DNA of 64,000 nucleotides. Source: Clostridium isatidis (GTDB lineage Bacteria > Bacillota > Clostridia > Clostridiales > Clostridiaceae). The stretch covers positions 386,001 to 450,000 of the forward strand of contig NZ_CP016786.1 in NCBI RefSeq assembly GCF_002285495.1, in the 5' to 3' direction. This document shows positions 42,590 to 51,726 of this stretch, one piece after another. The position numbers and the translations under genes are program-made. The notes beneath the pieces are model-generated. The model searched no databases. It was not told the DNA's origin and saw nothing but the letters and a program-made list of their open reading frames with translations. The first letter of the stretch is position 1. Each line of letters begins with the position of its first letter.

Positions 42590-42925
42590 ATGCAGGCAAA
42601 TATAAATGTAAATTTAGCACAAGGGGAATCTTATTTTGATGGAGGTCTATTAGAACTTATTGCTTGGAGAATATTAGGAATAATAATTACAACGGTTACC
42701 TTTGGTATTTGTTATCCTTGGGCTCTATGCATGGTATACGGTTGGAAGATTAACCATACTGTAATAAATGGAAGAAGATTAAGGTTTAATGGAAAAGCAA
42801 TTAATTTATTTGGAAACTGGATAAAATGGTTTTTTCTTTGTATTATAACATTAGGCATATACTCCTTTTGGCTAGGAATTGCATTAGAAAAGTGGAAAGT
42901 AAAAAATACAAGTTTTGCAAATTAA
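42590..42925 (+). CDS. DUF898 (YjgN-like) membrane protein
   Basis: The 111-residue protein has two membrane segments (about residues 27-50 and 84-104). FDGGLLELIAWRILG opens the domain, TFGICYPWALCMVYGWKI follows, and ITLGIYSFWLGIALEKWKV closes it; these repeats are typical of DUF898. Most family members have several such units; this has about one and a half. AAAGGAGG precedes the start. The function is unknown. Confidence 0.8.
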   Translation: MQANINVNLAQGESYFDGGLLELIAWRILGIIITTVTFGICYPWALCMVYGWKINHTVINGRRLRFNGKAINLFGNWIKWFFLCIITLGIYSFWLGIALEKWKVKNTSFAN

Positions 42926-42931
42926 GTTTAG

Positions 42932-42966
42932 TAATAAAAGGGCATCCTAGGATGGCTCTTTTATTA
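42932..42966 (+). terminator. Terminator of the DUF898 gene
   Basis: A stem TAATAAAAGGGCATCC with GGATGGCTCTTTTATTA, nearly fully paired, encloses a 2-3 nt loop. Confidence 0.82.
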
Positions 42967-43050
42967 CTTAATTATCAAAAAACTACTAAAACATAGCCTG
43001 CTAAAGCAAATAGAAAAATAATTAAAGAACAATATAGGAGAGACCAAAAT

Positions 43051-43677
43051 ATGAATACACAAAAGATAATTATATATTTAATGATAATATCAGTTATTAT
43101 TTTATCATTAATAGTAATAATGATTTTTAGAAGAAGAAAAATAGAACTTAACCAAGGGGAAATAGAAGTAAATGAAGTATTAGAGAAAATTAAAGGCTAT
43201 AAGCTTTTAAGCAATGTAATGATAAAAAGGGAAAGTGGAACAAGCCAAATTGATCATATTTTAATAGGGAAAAAAGGTGTTTTTGTTATAGAAACAAAGG
43301 ATTATAATGGAAAGATATATGGAGATCAATACTCAAAGTATTGGATGCAAAAATTAAATGGAAGAAAGAATACTTTTTATAATCCAATAAGACAAAATTA
43401 TGGACATATAAAAGCTTTGGAAGAAATGTTAGATAGAAAGGATATATTTATATCTTTAATAGTTTTTACTAATAAATCAAATATAAAAAAAATAAAAGCT
43501 GAAGTTCCAGTAATTCAATTAAAAAAACTAAAAAGATTTATTAAAAAATATAAATCAGATATTTACTTATCAAAGGATGAAATATCTGAAATTTATAATT
43601 CTATAAATAAGAAAAATATTATTAGTAATAGAGCAATAAAAAAGCATGTAAAGAAATTGAAAAAAACTTTATATTAA
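43051..43677 (+). CDS. NERD-domain protein, membrane-anchored
   Basis: 208 residues. An N-terminal membrane helix (about residues 5-26) is followed by a nuclease-related domain (about 35-150): GYKLLSNVMIKRESGTSQIDHILIG, then GVFVIETKDYNGKIYGD. The Asp in QIDHI and the E-x-K in IETKDY are the catalytic triad of the endonuclease-like fold. The C-terminal tail is Lys-rich. DNA or RNA cleavage has not been shown for most NERD proteins; the biological role is unknown. Confidence 0.85.
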   Translation: MNTQKIIIYLMIISVIILSLIVIMIFRRRKIELNQGEIEVNEVLEKIKGYKLLSNVMIKRESGTSQIDHILIGKKGVFVIETKDYNGKIYGDQYSKYWMQKLNGRKNTFYNPIRQNYGHIKALEEMLDRKDIFISLIVFTNKSNIKKIKAEVPVIQLKKLKRFIKKYKSDIYLSKDEISEIYNSINKKNIISNRAIKKHVKKLKKTLY

Positions 43678-43748
43678 GGAAGTTTGTTTTCTAGTTTCTT
43701 TATTCTAGCTATTAATGAAATCTTGTTTATTAAAGATAAAAAATAAAT

Positions 43749-43793
43749 GCTAGGTAGATAGCAGTATGTATAAGAATTTCTACCTAGCAAAAA
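43749..43793. terminator. Terminator between convergent NERD and GNAT genes
   Basis: A 10-bp perfect stem, GCTAGGTAGA with TCTACCTAGC, with a 20-nt loop lies between the two stop codons. A-rich flanks give only weak U tracts. Confidence 0.6.
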
Positions 43794-43866
43794 TAATTAA
43801 CTACAAATTGATGATAAATTAGAGACAAGATTAATGTCAACATAAATTAATATATAAAAATCTACA

Positions 43867-44289
43867 TTATTCTATAAAACCCTTCGATTTCATCCTAGCA
43901 GAATCGATAAAATATCCCATTCCTGTTTTTAATTTTCTAAATCCAAGCTTTTCATAAAATCCTTCCTTACCTGGAGAAGCATATAAAATAAAGTTACATT
44001 TAGGCAAGCTTTTTAATATGGTTTCAATAATTATCTTACCAAGCCCTTTTCCTTGATAATTTGGATCTATGGCAACATCATATATTGCTCCATGTCTTAC
44101 TTTGTCAGATATAGCACGTCCCATTCCTATTAGTAAATCGCCGTTAAATAAAAATACTACTGAAGCACTATTTAAAAAGGAGTTTTTATGAGTTTCTGTA
44201 TCAACATAAGACATTCCTGCAGACTTTAATAAATTTCTAACTTCATTCCAATCAATATTCTCACAAGTATTTTGAATTCTAATATTCAT
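43867..44289 (-). CDS. GNAT family N-acetyltransferase
   Basis: About 140 residues. The acetyl-CoA loop is visible as DPNYQGKGLGKIIIETIL (Q-x-x-G-x-G/A), preceded by GAIYDVAI and followed by NFILYASPGKEGFYEKLGF, the classic GNAT core. It has no membrane or signal region. The frame opens at 44301 with GTG, but AAAGTGAG fits the ATG at 44289. The substrate is unknown. It is monocistronic. Confidence 0.87.
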   Translation of the reverse strand: MNIRIQNTCENIDWNEVRNLLKSAGMSYVDTETHKNSFLNSASVVFLFNGDLLIGMGRAISDKVRHGAIYDVAIDPNYQGKGLGKIIIETILKSLPKCNFILYASPGKEGFYEKLGFRKLKTGMGYFIDSARMKSKGFIE

Positions 44290-44425
44290 ATGATATCTCA
44301 CTTTCTATAATTAATTAATTTTTTAGTATATTATATATTAAAATTTTTCAGTTAAAAAGTTTTTCCTAATGCATATTTGAAAAATAGAAAAGATTGGTTT
44401 TAAAAATATGTTAGGAGGAATTTTT

Positions 44426-45223
44426 ATGGCTTTAATAAAAAAACTTATATCTCCAGATAAATATAACTTAAAATGTCCTTATTCAATGGTACCAAAGGGA
44501 GTGTGTATTCACAACACAGCCAATGATGCTGCAGCAGCCAATGAAATATCCTATATGCAATCTAATGGCTTAGCTACATCCTTTCATATTGCAATTGATG
44601 ATGTTGAAGCGATACAAGGTATTCCTTTTAATAGGAATGCTTGGCATGCAGGAGATGGTGTCGCAGGAGAAGGTAATAGAAATTATATTGCTATAGAAAT
44701 TTGTTACTCAAAATCTGGTGGAGATAAATTTACTAAAGCAGAACAAAGGGCAGCAAAGGAAGTTGCAGCATTGTTAAAGCAATTTGGATGGAATATAAAT
44801 AATGTTAAAAAGCATCAAGATTTTTCTAATAAATATTGTCCTCATAGAACCTTAGATTTAGGTTGGCAAAGATTCTTAGATATGATAAATAAAGAATTAA
44901 ATAAATTAAGAGAGAATATTATAAATGATGAGCTTTATAGGGTAAGACAGAGCTGGTTAGAAGCTTCGAGTCAGATAGGAGCCTTTAGTGTATTAAAAAA
45001 TGCAATAGAATGTGTAAATAATAATCCAGGATATATAGTTTTTAATAGTTCAGGAAAACAAGTCTATCCTTCACCAGATAAATTTTATAGAGTAAGGCAA
45101 AGTTGGGAAAATCCTTCAACACAAATAGGTGCTTTTACTATATTTGATAATGCTGTAAAATGTGCAGATCAAAATGAGGGTTATAGTGTTTTCAATAGTT
45201 TAGGAATAAAATTATATCCTTAA
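44426..45223 (+). CDS. N-acetylmuramoyl-L-alanine amidase with two C-terminal repeats, endolysin-like
   Basis: The 265-residue protein begins at the ATG behind AGGAGGA; the frame is open from 44408. An amidase_2 domain (about residues 1-155) has GVCIHNTAN, AWHAGDG, YIAIEICY and KHQDFSNKYCPHRTL, including the zinc-binding histidines. Two tandem repeats of about 45 residues follow (FYRVRQSWENPSTQIGAF and LYRVRQSWLEASSQIGAF). Similar repeats occur at the ends of clostridial cell-wall lysins. There is no signal peptide, as in phage endolysins. No other phage genes are nearby, so it is a stand-alone lysin or one with unconventional export. Confidence 0.87.
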   Translation: MALIKKLISPDKYNLKCPYSMVPKGVCIHNTANDAAAANEISYMQSNGLATSFHIAIDDVEAIQGIPFNRNAWHAGDGVAGEGNRNYIAIEICYSKSGGDKFTKAEQRAAKEVAALLKQFGWNINNVKKHQDFSNKYCPHRTLDLGWQRFLDMINKELNKLRENIINDELYRVRQSWLEASSQIGAFSVLKNAIECVNNNPGYIVFNSSGKQVYPSPDKFYRVRQSWENPSTQIGAFTIFDNAVKCADQNEGYSVFNSLGIKLYP

Positions 45224-45250
45224 AATAAAATTTAATATCTTTCTTTTCTT

Positions 45251-45277
45251 TCAAGTGGACATATGTCCACTTTTTTA
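45251..45277 (+). terminator. Amidase terminator
   Basis: AAGTGGACATATGTCCACTT is a perfect palindrome followed by T residues. Confidence 0.9.
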
Positions 45278-45387
45278 TTTTGTAATAAAATTATTCTTAT
45301 GAAAATTAATTTATTGTTTTAGATATTTCATGGTGGTAAAATTTATTGAGAAAAATTACAGAAGTAGAATTGAAAGAAGGACTAATA

Positions 45388-46068
45388 ATGGGGAATGTTT
45401 TAAAGAAAATATTAAGATTAATCTGGGGGATAATATTATGTGGAAGCTCAACAGTGTTTATGTTAAATTCTAATATAGGTTTATTGCCATGGGATATTTT
45501 TCACGAAGGAATATCTAATGTTACAGGTATTACAATAGGGGAAGCAAGTATAATAGTTAGTTTTATAGTGTTTTTACTTAGCATGGCAACTGGAGAGAAG
45601 GTTGGTGTAGGTTCTATTGTTAATGTCTTTTTAGCTGGATGGGTTATAGATTTTTTAAATTATATTAATATAATCCCTAAGGCTGATCATATTTTTACCG
45701 GAATAATTATGGTTGTAACAGGATTGTTTTTATTAGCTTATGGATGTTATCTTTATATGAGCTGTGGTCTTGGGTGTGGACCTAGGGATAGTCTTTTAGT
45801 CGGACTAAACAAAAAACTAAATAAGTCTATAAATTTAATTAAAACAGTTATGGAAGTGACGGTTTTACTAATAGGAATTCTATTAGGAGGAAGCTTTGGG
45901 TTAGGAACAGTTATATCTGCTTTAGGAACTGGTTATACTATGGAATTAATATTCAAATTAAAAAAAATTAATGCAGCTAAAATAAAGCAAAAATCATTAA
46001 TAGACAGTTTACACGATCTTAAGACATTTTTTTGCTTATTATCGACTAAGAAGAGTAGTATTAATTAA
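45388..46068 (+). CDS. YczE/YitT-like membrane protein
   Basis: About 226 residues with five to six hydrophobic helices. Motifs GLLPWDIFHEGISNVTGITIGEASI and CGLGCGPRDSLLVGLNKK match the YczE/YyaS group. The frame opens at a TTG at 45346, but AGAAGGA at 45372 supports the ATG at 45388. The last 25 residues are cytoplasmic and polar. The function of the family is unknown, though some members sit beside surfactin or transport genes. It has no clear partner here. Confidence 0.8.
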   Translation: MGNVLKKILRLIWGIILCGSSTVFMLNSNIGLLPWDIFHEGISNVTGITIGEASIIVSFIVFLLSMATGEKVGVGSIVNVFLAGWVIDFLNYINIIPKADHIFTGIIMVVTGLFLLAYGCYLYMSCGLGCGPRDSLLVGLNKKLNKSINLIKTVMEVTVLLIGILLGGSFGLGTVISALGTGYTMELIFKLKKINAAKIKQKSLIDSLHDLKTFFCLLSTKKSSIN

Positions 46069-46147
46069 CTTTTTGTTGGAATATAAGTAAGGTTGATATA
46101 TAATTCAATAGTGAAAGAGGTTTTTTAGATGTCGGGAGGAAATTAAG

Positions 46148-46501
46148 GTGAAGGAATTTTTTATTGTAGCTATATCGGGAATAACAACTTTTGTTATATT
46201 TTCTAAAATCTTCGAAAAATTAAACAATGATGTAAAATTATTTAACCCTATTAGAAAAATAACAAATAAGTTAAAAAAGAAAGAATCTTATGGAAGCTTT
46301 TTTCTTTTAATATCTATTGTTTTAGTAGTAGGAATCAGTAGATCTTTAAACTTAAATAATTTTATATATGGTATTTTATTAGGATTTGTTGGTGCCCTTC
46401 AAGAAGTTATTTTTAGAAAAGAAGATGAAAATAGTAAAAATAAATTAAATAATAAAAGAGTGACTTCTAATAAAAAAGGCAATAATAAAAGTAAAAAATA
46501 A
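46148..46501 (+). CDS. Small membrane protein of unknown function
   Basis: The 117-residue protein starts at GTG behind GGGAGGA. It has a first hydrophobic segment (about residues 4-20), a basic stretch, then two further hydrophobic segments (about 48-68 and 70-88). The tail is very basic and Asn/Lys-rich. I do not recognise the family. It may form a unit with the preceding gene, 79 bp upstream. Confidence 0.55.
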   Translation: MKEFFIVAISGITTFVIFSKIFEKLNNDVKLFNPIRKITNKLKKKESYGSFFLLISIVLVVGISRSLNLNNFIYGILLGFVGALQEVIFRKEDENSKNKLNNKRVTSNKKGNNKSKK

Positions 46502-46925
46502 TAAAATATACAAAATTTAAGGAGCTATCGCTTAGAGATGTTAATATCCCTTGGTGATAGCTTCTATTTTTTTATATAGCTTTTTATTAAAATCTAAATT
46601 GCACTTTGAATTAATTTTCAAAATTTTATAAATTAAACTTTTGGAGGTGATTTTTTGATAAAAATTTATTTTAATTGTATTTTTTAATAAAAATACTTTA
46701 ATTAATTAAATTATCTTTGTGTTATAATATATAAAATTAGACAAAAATGTATTTTTATATATACAAATTATGCCCTAAAAAGTCGTTACTATAAGAAAAA
46801 AATAATGCAATACTTTTCCAGATGAATGAAAATTTTTGTATTAATTAAATTCCTTTAAGAAGAAAAAGAAAGTATTAATTGTCAATAAATTATAATATAT
46901 ACTTTCATTAAAGAAAGGAGGACAT
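46502..46925 (+). other. Intergenic region before the sorbitol operon
   Basis: 424 bp. It begins with a terminator (46522-46573; AGCTATC with GATAGCT, then T-rich). An extended -10 box TGTTATAAT at 46720-46728 is the best promoter candidate. That would leave an unusually long 5' leader of about 190 nt before the regulator start. No riboswitch that I know is recognisable. A TTG-started 10-codon frame behind GGAGGTGA near 46643 is noted but too short to support. Confidence 0.5.
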
Positions 46926-48854
46926 ATGAAATATTTTTATGACGAAAACCGCGCCTCTAAGATTTTAAATATACTAGAACAGAAAAATTCAGTTTCTTTA
47001 GAAAGCTTGGCTGAAAAGCTAAATGTCAGTTCTAAAACCATAAAAAATGAGGTGAAAAATCTTAATGAGCAATTAGAGAATTCGGCTTTTGTTGATATTA
47101 AACATGGTATATATAAAATTTATATATTTGATAGAAGCAAATTTGAAAAAGTTAAGCAGGAGATATATTATCAAAGAGATTTTCTTAACTCACCTCAAAG
47201 AAGAATGGCATTTATTGTCTACAAGCTTATTAATAGTAAAGAACCATACTTAACGGATGATTTGGCATATGAAATGAATGTTGCAAGAACAACAATTATT
47301 AATGATATGAAAAAAATTAAAGAAATATTGTCTAATTACAACTTAAACATTACTGGAAAACCTAATAATGGTATTGTTCTTGAAGGTAATGAATTAGATA
47401 TAAGAAATTTTCTTCTTGAAAATATTTATGAAATTACTTATGAGGATTTCAAAATAGATGAGGATATTGTTGAGTTTGTAAAAGAGACAATTAGTAAGTA
47501 TAAACTTGATAAAACAACTTTTGATTACTTTATAAAATCATTAACTGTTAGCTTTGATAGAATAATGAATGGACATCCTATAAAAATATTAAGTAATAAG
47601 TATGGTGAATTATTAAGAAGCTGGGAATTTGAAGTTGTGACAACTATTGTTGAAGAAATTGAAAGAAGATTAAATATTAATTTTGCCTTAGAGGAAAGAT
47701 TATTCTTAACTTTGCCAATTGTAGGAATGAGAACTCCTACAAATATTGAAGAAATTTCTCAGCATGTACATATAACTGAGGAAATATTAAATCTTGTATC
47801 TGATATAATTGAAAGAATTCGTTTTAAAATGGGATTTAATATTACTAAAGATGATATTCTTGAGGATTTTATTTATCATATAGCATTTTTAGTTAATCGA
47901 CTTAAGTATGGTGTTCATCTTAACAATCCTCTAATTGATGATATAAAGGAAAATTATAAGGTTGCTTATAAGATGGCAGAACTAGCCAAAGAAGTTATAG
48001 AGGAAAATTTAAAGGTAAGTATGACACAAGATGAAGTTGGATTTATAGCAGCATATTTTGGATTGTTTATATCAGAGCAGGAACTTGTTAAGCCAAAGGA
48101 TTATAAAATTGCAGTTATATGTGGTACTGGCAGAGTTACGGCAAAGTTAGTTGAAAGTCAATTAAGAAATATCTTTGATTCAAAAACCACAATAGACTTA
48201 TTTTCAGATGATAAAGTTATTGGAGAGGTATTGGACACTTATGATTTAGTTTTATCTACTGTTAAAACAAAGTATAACACAAATATAAGAGTTTTATATA
48301 TAGATAAAATTTTCGATAAAGAAGTTTTAAAGAGGAAAATTAAAGAGCTTTTATATTCTGAAAAATTGGACATGCCACTAGTACAAGGAATGGATACTTT
48401 ATTATTAAGTATTTTAAAAGAAGAAAGATTTTTTATCCTTAACAGTCAATTAAGTTATCAGGAAAATATTGATTTAATGGTCGATAGTCTATATTCAAAA
48501 GGATATGTAGATGAAGGCTTTAAAGATAGGATAAGAGAAAGAGAAAAGAAGTCTACTATGGCCATAAATGATTCTGTTGCATTGCCTCACACAATTAATT
48601 ATAAGAGTAAACAAATATTAATAAGTTTAGGTGTTAGCAAGGATGGAGTAAAAATTAATTCTCATGAAAAAATAAAATTGATATTTTTAATATGTCTTCC
48701 AGAACAAACAAATGATGATTCGATTTTAGTAAGGGTCTACGATGAAATTATAACTATTGCTAATAATCAAAAAGCTGTAGATGATATTTCTAAAATTGAT
48801 AATTTTAAAGAGTTAATTTTATATTTCGTAAAAGAAAATGACATTTTTGATTAG
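46926..48854 (+). CDS. PRD-containing transcriptional regulator of the sorbitol PTS operon (BglG/MtlR type)
   Basis: 642 residues. An N-terminal helix-turn-helix (about residues 8-60: ILEQKNSVSLESLAEKLNVS) and a second HTH near 95-125 are followed by two PRD domains (about 170-270 and 280-390). An EIIB-like domain begins KIAVICGTGRVTAKLVESQL, and a C-terminal EIIA-like domain (about 510-640) has the phosphorylatable His in ALPHT. Activity should be set by PTS phosphorylation. It is followed immediately by gutM and the sorbitol genes, so it is the local activator, equivalent in role to clostridial gutR. Confidence 0.9.
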   Translation: MKYFYDENRASKILNILEQKNSVSLESLAEKLNVSSKTIKNEVKNLNEQLENSAFVDIKHGIYKIYIFDRSKFEKVKQEIYYQRDFLNSPQRRMAFIVYKLINSKEPYLTDDLAYEMNVARTTIINDMKKIKEILSNYNLNITGKPNNGIVLEGNELDIRNFLLENIYEITYEDFKIDEDIVEFVKETISKYKLDKTTFDYFIKSLTVSFDRIMNGHPIKILSNKYGELLRSWEFEVVTTIVEEIERRLNINFALEERLFLTLPIVGMRTPTNIEEISQHVHITEEILNLVSDIIERIRFKMGFNITKDDILEDFIYHIAFLVNRLKYGVHLNNPLIDDIKENYKVAYKMAELAKEVIEENLKVSMTQDEVGFIAAYFGLFISEQELVKPKDYKIAVICGTGRVTAKLVESQLRNIFDSKTTIDLFSDDKVIGEVLDTYDLVLSTVKTKYNTNIRVLYIDKIFDKEVLKRKIKELLYSEKLDMPLVQGMDTLLLSILKEERFFILNSQLSYQENIDLMVDSLYSKGYVDEGFKDRIREREKKSTMAINDSVALPHTINYKSKQILISLGVSKDGVKINSHEKIKLIFLICLPEQTNDDSILVRVYDEIITIANNQKAVDDISKIDNFKELILYFVKENDIFD

Positions 48855-48870
48855 AAGTAGGAGGGGTAAG

Positions 48871-49308
48871 ATGAATTTTTGGTTTTTATTAATATGTGCA
48901 GGAATAGCATTTATGCTTCAGTATTTATTAACCTTTATTCAAATAAAAAGTTTTACTGAGTATTATAAAAAGTTAAGGAAAAAAGGAAGAGTTGCAATAG
49001 GCAAATCTAGAGGAGCCTTTCATGCTGGCTGTATAGCAATGTTTGCAATAAATGAAGATGGAATTATACTTGAAGGCAGCTATATGCAAGGAGTAACAGT
49101 ATTTGCTAGAGCAAAAAAATTAACTGGCTTTGAAGGTAAAGATGTTGGTAGTTTAACTGAAGAAGACTGCAAGGGACTAATGAAACCATTAAAAAAATCT
49201 ATTCTAGAGGCCTCTTCCAACTACAATATCATAATGGCAGGGGGTGAAGTTCTAGAACCGCCATCACCTATACAAAGATTAACTAATATTATTATTCAAA
49301 AAAAATAA
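48871..49308 (+). CDS. gutM: Glucitol operon activator GutM
   Basis: The 145-residue protein has an N-terminal membrane segment (about residues 2-22) followed by the GutM domain (LRKKGRVAIGKSRGAFHAGCIA, ...EGSYMQGVTVFARAKKL). In E. coli GutM activates the sorbitol operon; clostridial gut operons also carry it. The start follows AGGAGGGG. The gene nearly overlaps the PRD regulator: the frame opens at 48838 inside it, but the downstream ATG is better supported. The C-terminus is a short amphipathic tail. Confidence 0.88.
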   Translation: MNFWFLLICAGIAFMLQYLLTFIQIKSFTEYYKKLRKKGRVAIGKSRGAFHAGCIAMFAINEDGIILEGSYMQGVTVFARAKKLTGFEGKDVGSLTEEDCKGLMKPLKKSILEASSNYNIIMAGGEVLEPPSPIQRLTNIIIQKK

Positions 49309-49348
49309 ATCAAAAAATAGCTTGAAAAATTAGGAGGGAGAAATCTAT

Positions 49349-49897
49349 ATGGACACAATTGTTAAATTTGCCGAAGGTTTTATGGGATTATTTGATGTTG
49401 GAGCTGAGACTTTTGTAAGCTGGGTTACAGGAATCGTTCCAAAGGTAACATTACTATTAATATTTATGAATGCTTTAATTGCTTTAATTGGACAAGATAA
49501 GATTAATAAATTTGCAAAGATTGCATCAAAAAATGTTATTTTAGCTTATGGAATTTTACCATTCTTATCAGCCTTTATGCTAGGAAATCCAATGGCTTTA
49601 TCAATGGGAAAATTTTTACCAGAAAGAATGAAACCAAGTTATTATGCATCTGCTTCTTATCATTGTCATACTAACAGCGGTATTTTCCCACACATTAATG
49701 TAGGTGAAATCTTTATATATTTAGGAATAGCAAATGGGATTGAAACCCTTGGATTAAGTACAACACCTTTAGCCCTTCGTTATTTATTAGTTGGTTTAGT
49801 AATGAACTTCTTTGCCGGTTGGGTAACTGACTTTACAACAAAGTATGTTATGAAACAACAAAAAATTGAGTTAAGCAATGAAATTGTAGCTAAGTAG
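49349..49897 (+). CDS. srlA: PTS glucitol/sorbitol transporter subunit IIC (first part)
   Basis: The 182-residue membrane protein has four to five helices. It starts AEGFMGLFDVGAETFVSWVTGIVP. Motifs GNPMALSMGKFLPERMKPSYYASASYHCHTNSGIFPHINVGE are highly conserved in SrlA/GutA. It works with the next gene to import and phosphorylate sorbitol to sorbitol-6-phosphate. AGGAGGGAG precedes the ATG. The ORF after it starts 17 bp downstream. Confidence 0.95.
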   Translation: MDTIVKFAEGFMGLFDVGAETFVSWVTGIVPKVTLLLIFMNALIALIGQDKINKFAKIASKNVILAYGILPFLSAFMLGNPMALSMGKFLPERMKPSYYASASYHCHTNSGIFPHINVGEIFIYLGIANGIETLGLSTTPLALRYLLVGLVMNFFAGWVTDFTTKYVMKQQKIELSNEIVAK

Positions 49898-49914
49898 TTT
49901 AGGAGGGAGTTTAT

Positions 49915-50928
49915 ATGGGAAAGTATAATGCAATTAAAATAGTAAAAGGTAATGGAGGATTTGGAGGTCCGCTTATAGTAAAGCCGGAAGAAGGAAGAGA
50001 TACCTTATTATATATAACTGGCGGTGGAGCTGAACCAGAAATAGTTCAAAAGATAGTTAAGTTAACTGGATGCAAAGCTGTAAACGGCTTCAAGACATCT
50101 GTTCCAGATAATGAAATATTCTTAGTTATTATAGATTGCGGTGGAACGTTAAGATGTGGAATATATCCGCAAAAGAGAATACCAACAATAAACGTTATGC
50201 CTGTTGGAAAAAGCGGTCCTTTAGCTAAATTTATAACTGAAGATATATATGTTTCTGCTGTAGGTTTAGATCAAATATCCTTAGCAGAGGCAGAAGATGC
50301 AGTTGCTGCAACAGTAATAGAAGAAAAGAAAGAGGAAAAAAGAGAATTCAAATATAGTTCTGATAAGAAAGTATCTCAAACTCTTGCTGAGACAAGCAAA
50401 TCAAGCATTATTCAAAAGATTGGTATGGGAGCTGGTAAGGTTGTAAATACTCTATATCAAGCCGGCCGTGATGCTATTCAATCTTTGATTACAACAATAT
50501 TACCATTCATGGGCTTCGTTGCCTTACTAATAGGTATAGTTCAAGGATCAGGCTTTGGAGACTGGTTTGCGAATAAGCTAATACCACTAGCAGGAAATGG
50601 AATAGGTCTTGTAATTCTTGGCTTTATATGTTCAATACCAGTATTATCAGCCTTATTGGGACCTGGAGCCGTTATAGCCCAAATAGTTGGTACTTTAATA
50701 GGTGTTGAAATTGGAAAGGGAAATATTGAACCAAGCCTAGCGTTACCAGCTCTATTTGCAATAAATACTCAATGTGCCTGCGACTTTATACCAGTTGGTT
50801 TAGGTTTAGCTGAAGCAGAACCAGAAACTGTTGAAGTTGGGGTTCCATCGGTACTATATTCACGTTTCTTAATAGGGGTACCTAGAGTTCTAGTTGCATG
50901 GCTTGCAAGTATAGGATTATATAATTAA
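49915..50928 (+). CDS. srlE: PTS glucitol/sorbitol transporter subunit IIBC
   Basis: 337 residues. An N-terminal EIIB domain (about residues 1-130) includes the phosphocysteine region IIDCGGTLRCGIYPQKR. A Glu/Lys-rich linker (EEKKEEKREF) joins a C-terminal membrane domain (about 180-335) with NTLYQAGRDAIQSLITTILPFMGF and CACDFIPVGLGLAEAEPETVEVGVP. Length and order match E. coli SrlE and clostridial GutA2/GutE. It is followed by a perfect 12-bp hairpin in the operon. Confidence 0.95.
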   Translation: MGKYNAIKIVKGNGGFGGPLIVKPEEGRDTLLYITGGGAEPEIVQKIVKLTGCKAVNGFKTSVPDNEIFLVIIDCGGTLRCGIYPQKRIPTINVMPVGKSGPLAKFITEDIYVSAVGLDQISLAEAEDAVAATVIEEKKEEKREFKYSSDKKVSQTLAETSKSSIIQKIGMGAGKVVNTLYQAGRDAIQSLITTILPFMGFVALLIGIVQGSGFGDWFANKLIPLAGNGIGLVILGFICSIPVLSALLGPGAVIAQIVGTLIGVEIGKGNIEPSLALPALFAINTQCACDFIPVGLGLAEAEPETVEVGVPSVLYSRFLIGVPRVLVAWLASIGLYN

Positions 50929-50937
50929 TTGATTAAT

Positions 50938-50972
50938 AATAGTTGAGTAGTTTTAAAAATTACTCAACTATT
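50938..50972 (+). other. Intra-operon hairpin between srlE and the transaldolase-like gene
   Basis: A perfect 12-bp stem, AATAGTTGAGTA with TACTCAACTATT, with an 11-nt loop starts 10 bp after srlE. No T run follows, so an RNA processing or stability element is likelier than a terminator. It could lower expression of distal genes relative to srlA/srlE. Confidence 0.6.
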
Positions 50973-51000
50973 ACTTAAAAGAATATTGGGAGAGAGGGTT

Positions 51001-51681
51001 ATGAAGTTTCTTATAGATGATGTAAATATAGAAAAAATTAGAGATATATATGATAAGTTTCCGATAGATGGTATAACAAGTAATCCAAGTATATTGTCAA
51101 GGTACGGTAAGCAGCCTTATAAAGTTCTAAAAGAAATTCGTGAATTCATAGGAGAAGAAGCAGAACTTCATGTACAAGTTATTTCTGAAAAAGCAGAAGG
51201 AATGATAGTAGAAGCCTATAAGATAGTTCAGGAATTAGGGGAAAATACATATATTAAGATACCTGTAACAAGAGAAGGGCTTAAGGCTATTAAAATTTTA
51301 AGCAAAGAAAATATTAACATTACCGCAACTGCTATATATACACAAATGCAGGGGTATTTAGCAGGAAAGGCAGGAGCAAAATATGCAGCACCCTATGTTA
51401 ATCGAATAGATAATTTAGGTGCAGATGGAATTAAGACAGCTAAGGAAATTCATGATATTTATAAAAATAATAATATAAATACTCAAGTCCTTGCAGCCAG
51501 CTTTAAGAATTCACAGCAAGTATTAGAGCTCTGCAGGTATGGAATAGGTGCAGCTACTATTGCGCCAGAAGTTATAGAAGGATTAATAAAAAATCCTACA
51601 GTAGATATGGCTGTAAAAGCTTTTAAAGATGATTTTGAGAAACTATGTGGAGAAGAAAAGAGCATGTTAAATTGCAAATAA
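51001..51681 (+). CDS. Transaldolase-like protein, fructose-6-phosphate aldolase type
   Basis: The 226-residue protein has a TIM-barrel with FSA/TalA-like motifs: DGITSNPSILSR near residue 25, YIKIPVTREGLKAI with the Schiff-base lysine near 86, and NITATAIYT near 105. The C-terminus is GAATIAPEVIEGLIKNP. It is too short for a true transaldolase. C. beijerinckii has a comparable ORF inside its gut operon. The start is the ATG at 51001; the frame opens 15 bp earlier. The role may be sugar-phosphate aldol cleavage in sorbitol catabolism, unproven. Confidence 0.87.
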   Translation: MKFLIDDVNIEKIRDIYDKFPIDGITSNPSILSRYGKQPYKVLKEIREFIGEEAELHVQVISEKAEGMIVEAYKIVQELGENTYIKIPVTREGLKAIKILSKENINITATAIYTQMQGYLAGKAGAKYAAPYVNRIDNLGADGIKTAKEIHDIYKNNNINTQVLAASFKNSQQVLELCRYGIGAATIAPEVIEGLIKNPTVDMAVKAFKDDFEKLCGEEKSMLNCK

Positions 51682-51726
51682 TAATTTCTTTTATAAATTG
51701 ACATAAGTATATAGGAAGGTGATAGC

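Noticed and set aside
44426..45223. Prophage call based on the amidase
   Set aside because: No capsid, tail, integrase or holin genes are nearby; a single lysin is not enough.
46640..46690. TTG-started 10-codon ORF behind GGAGGTGA
   Set aside because: Too short to support as a gene. It could be a leader peptide, but nothing else in the region forms an attenuator with it.
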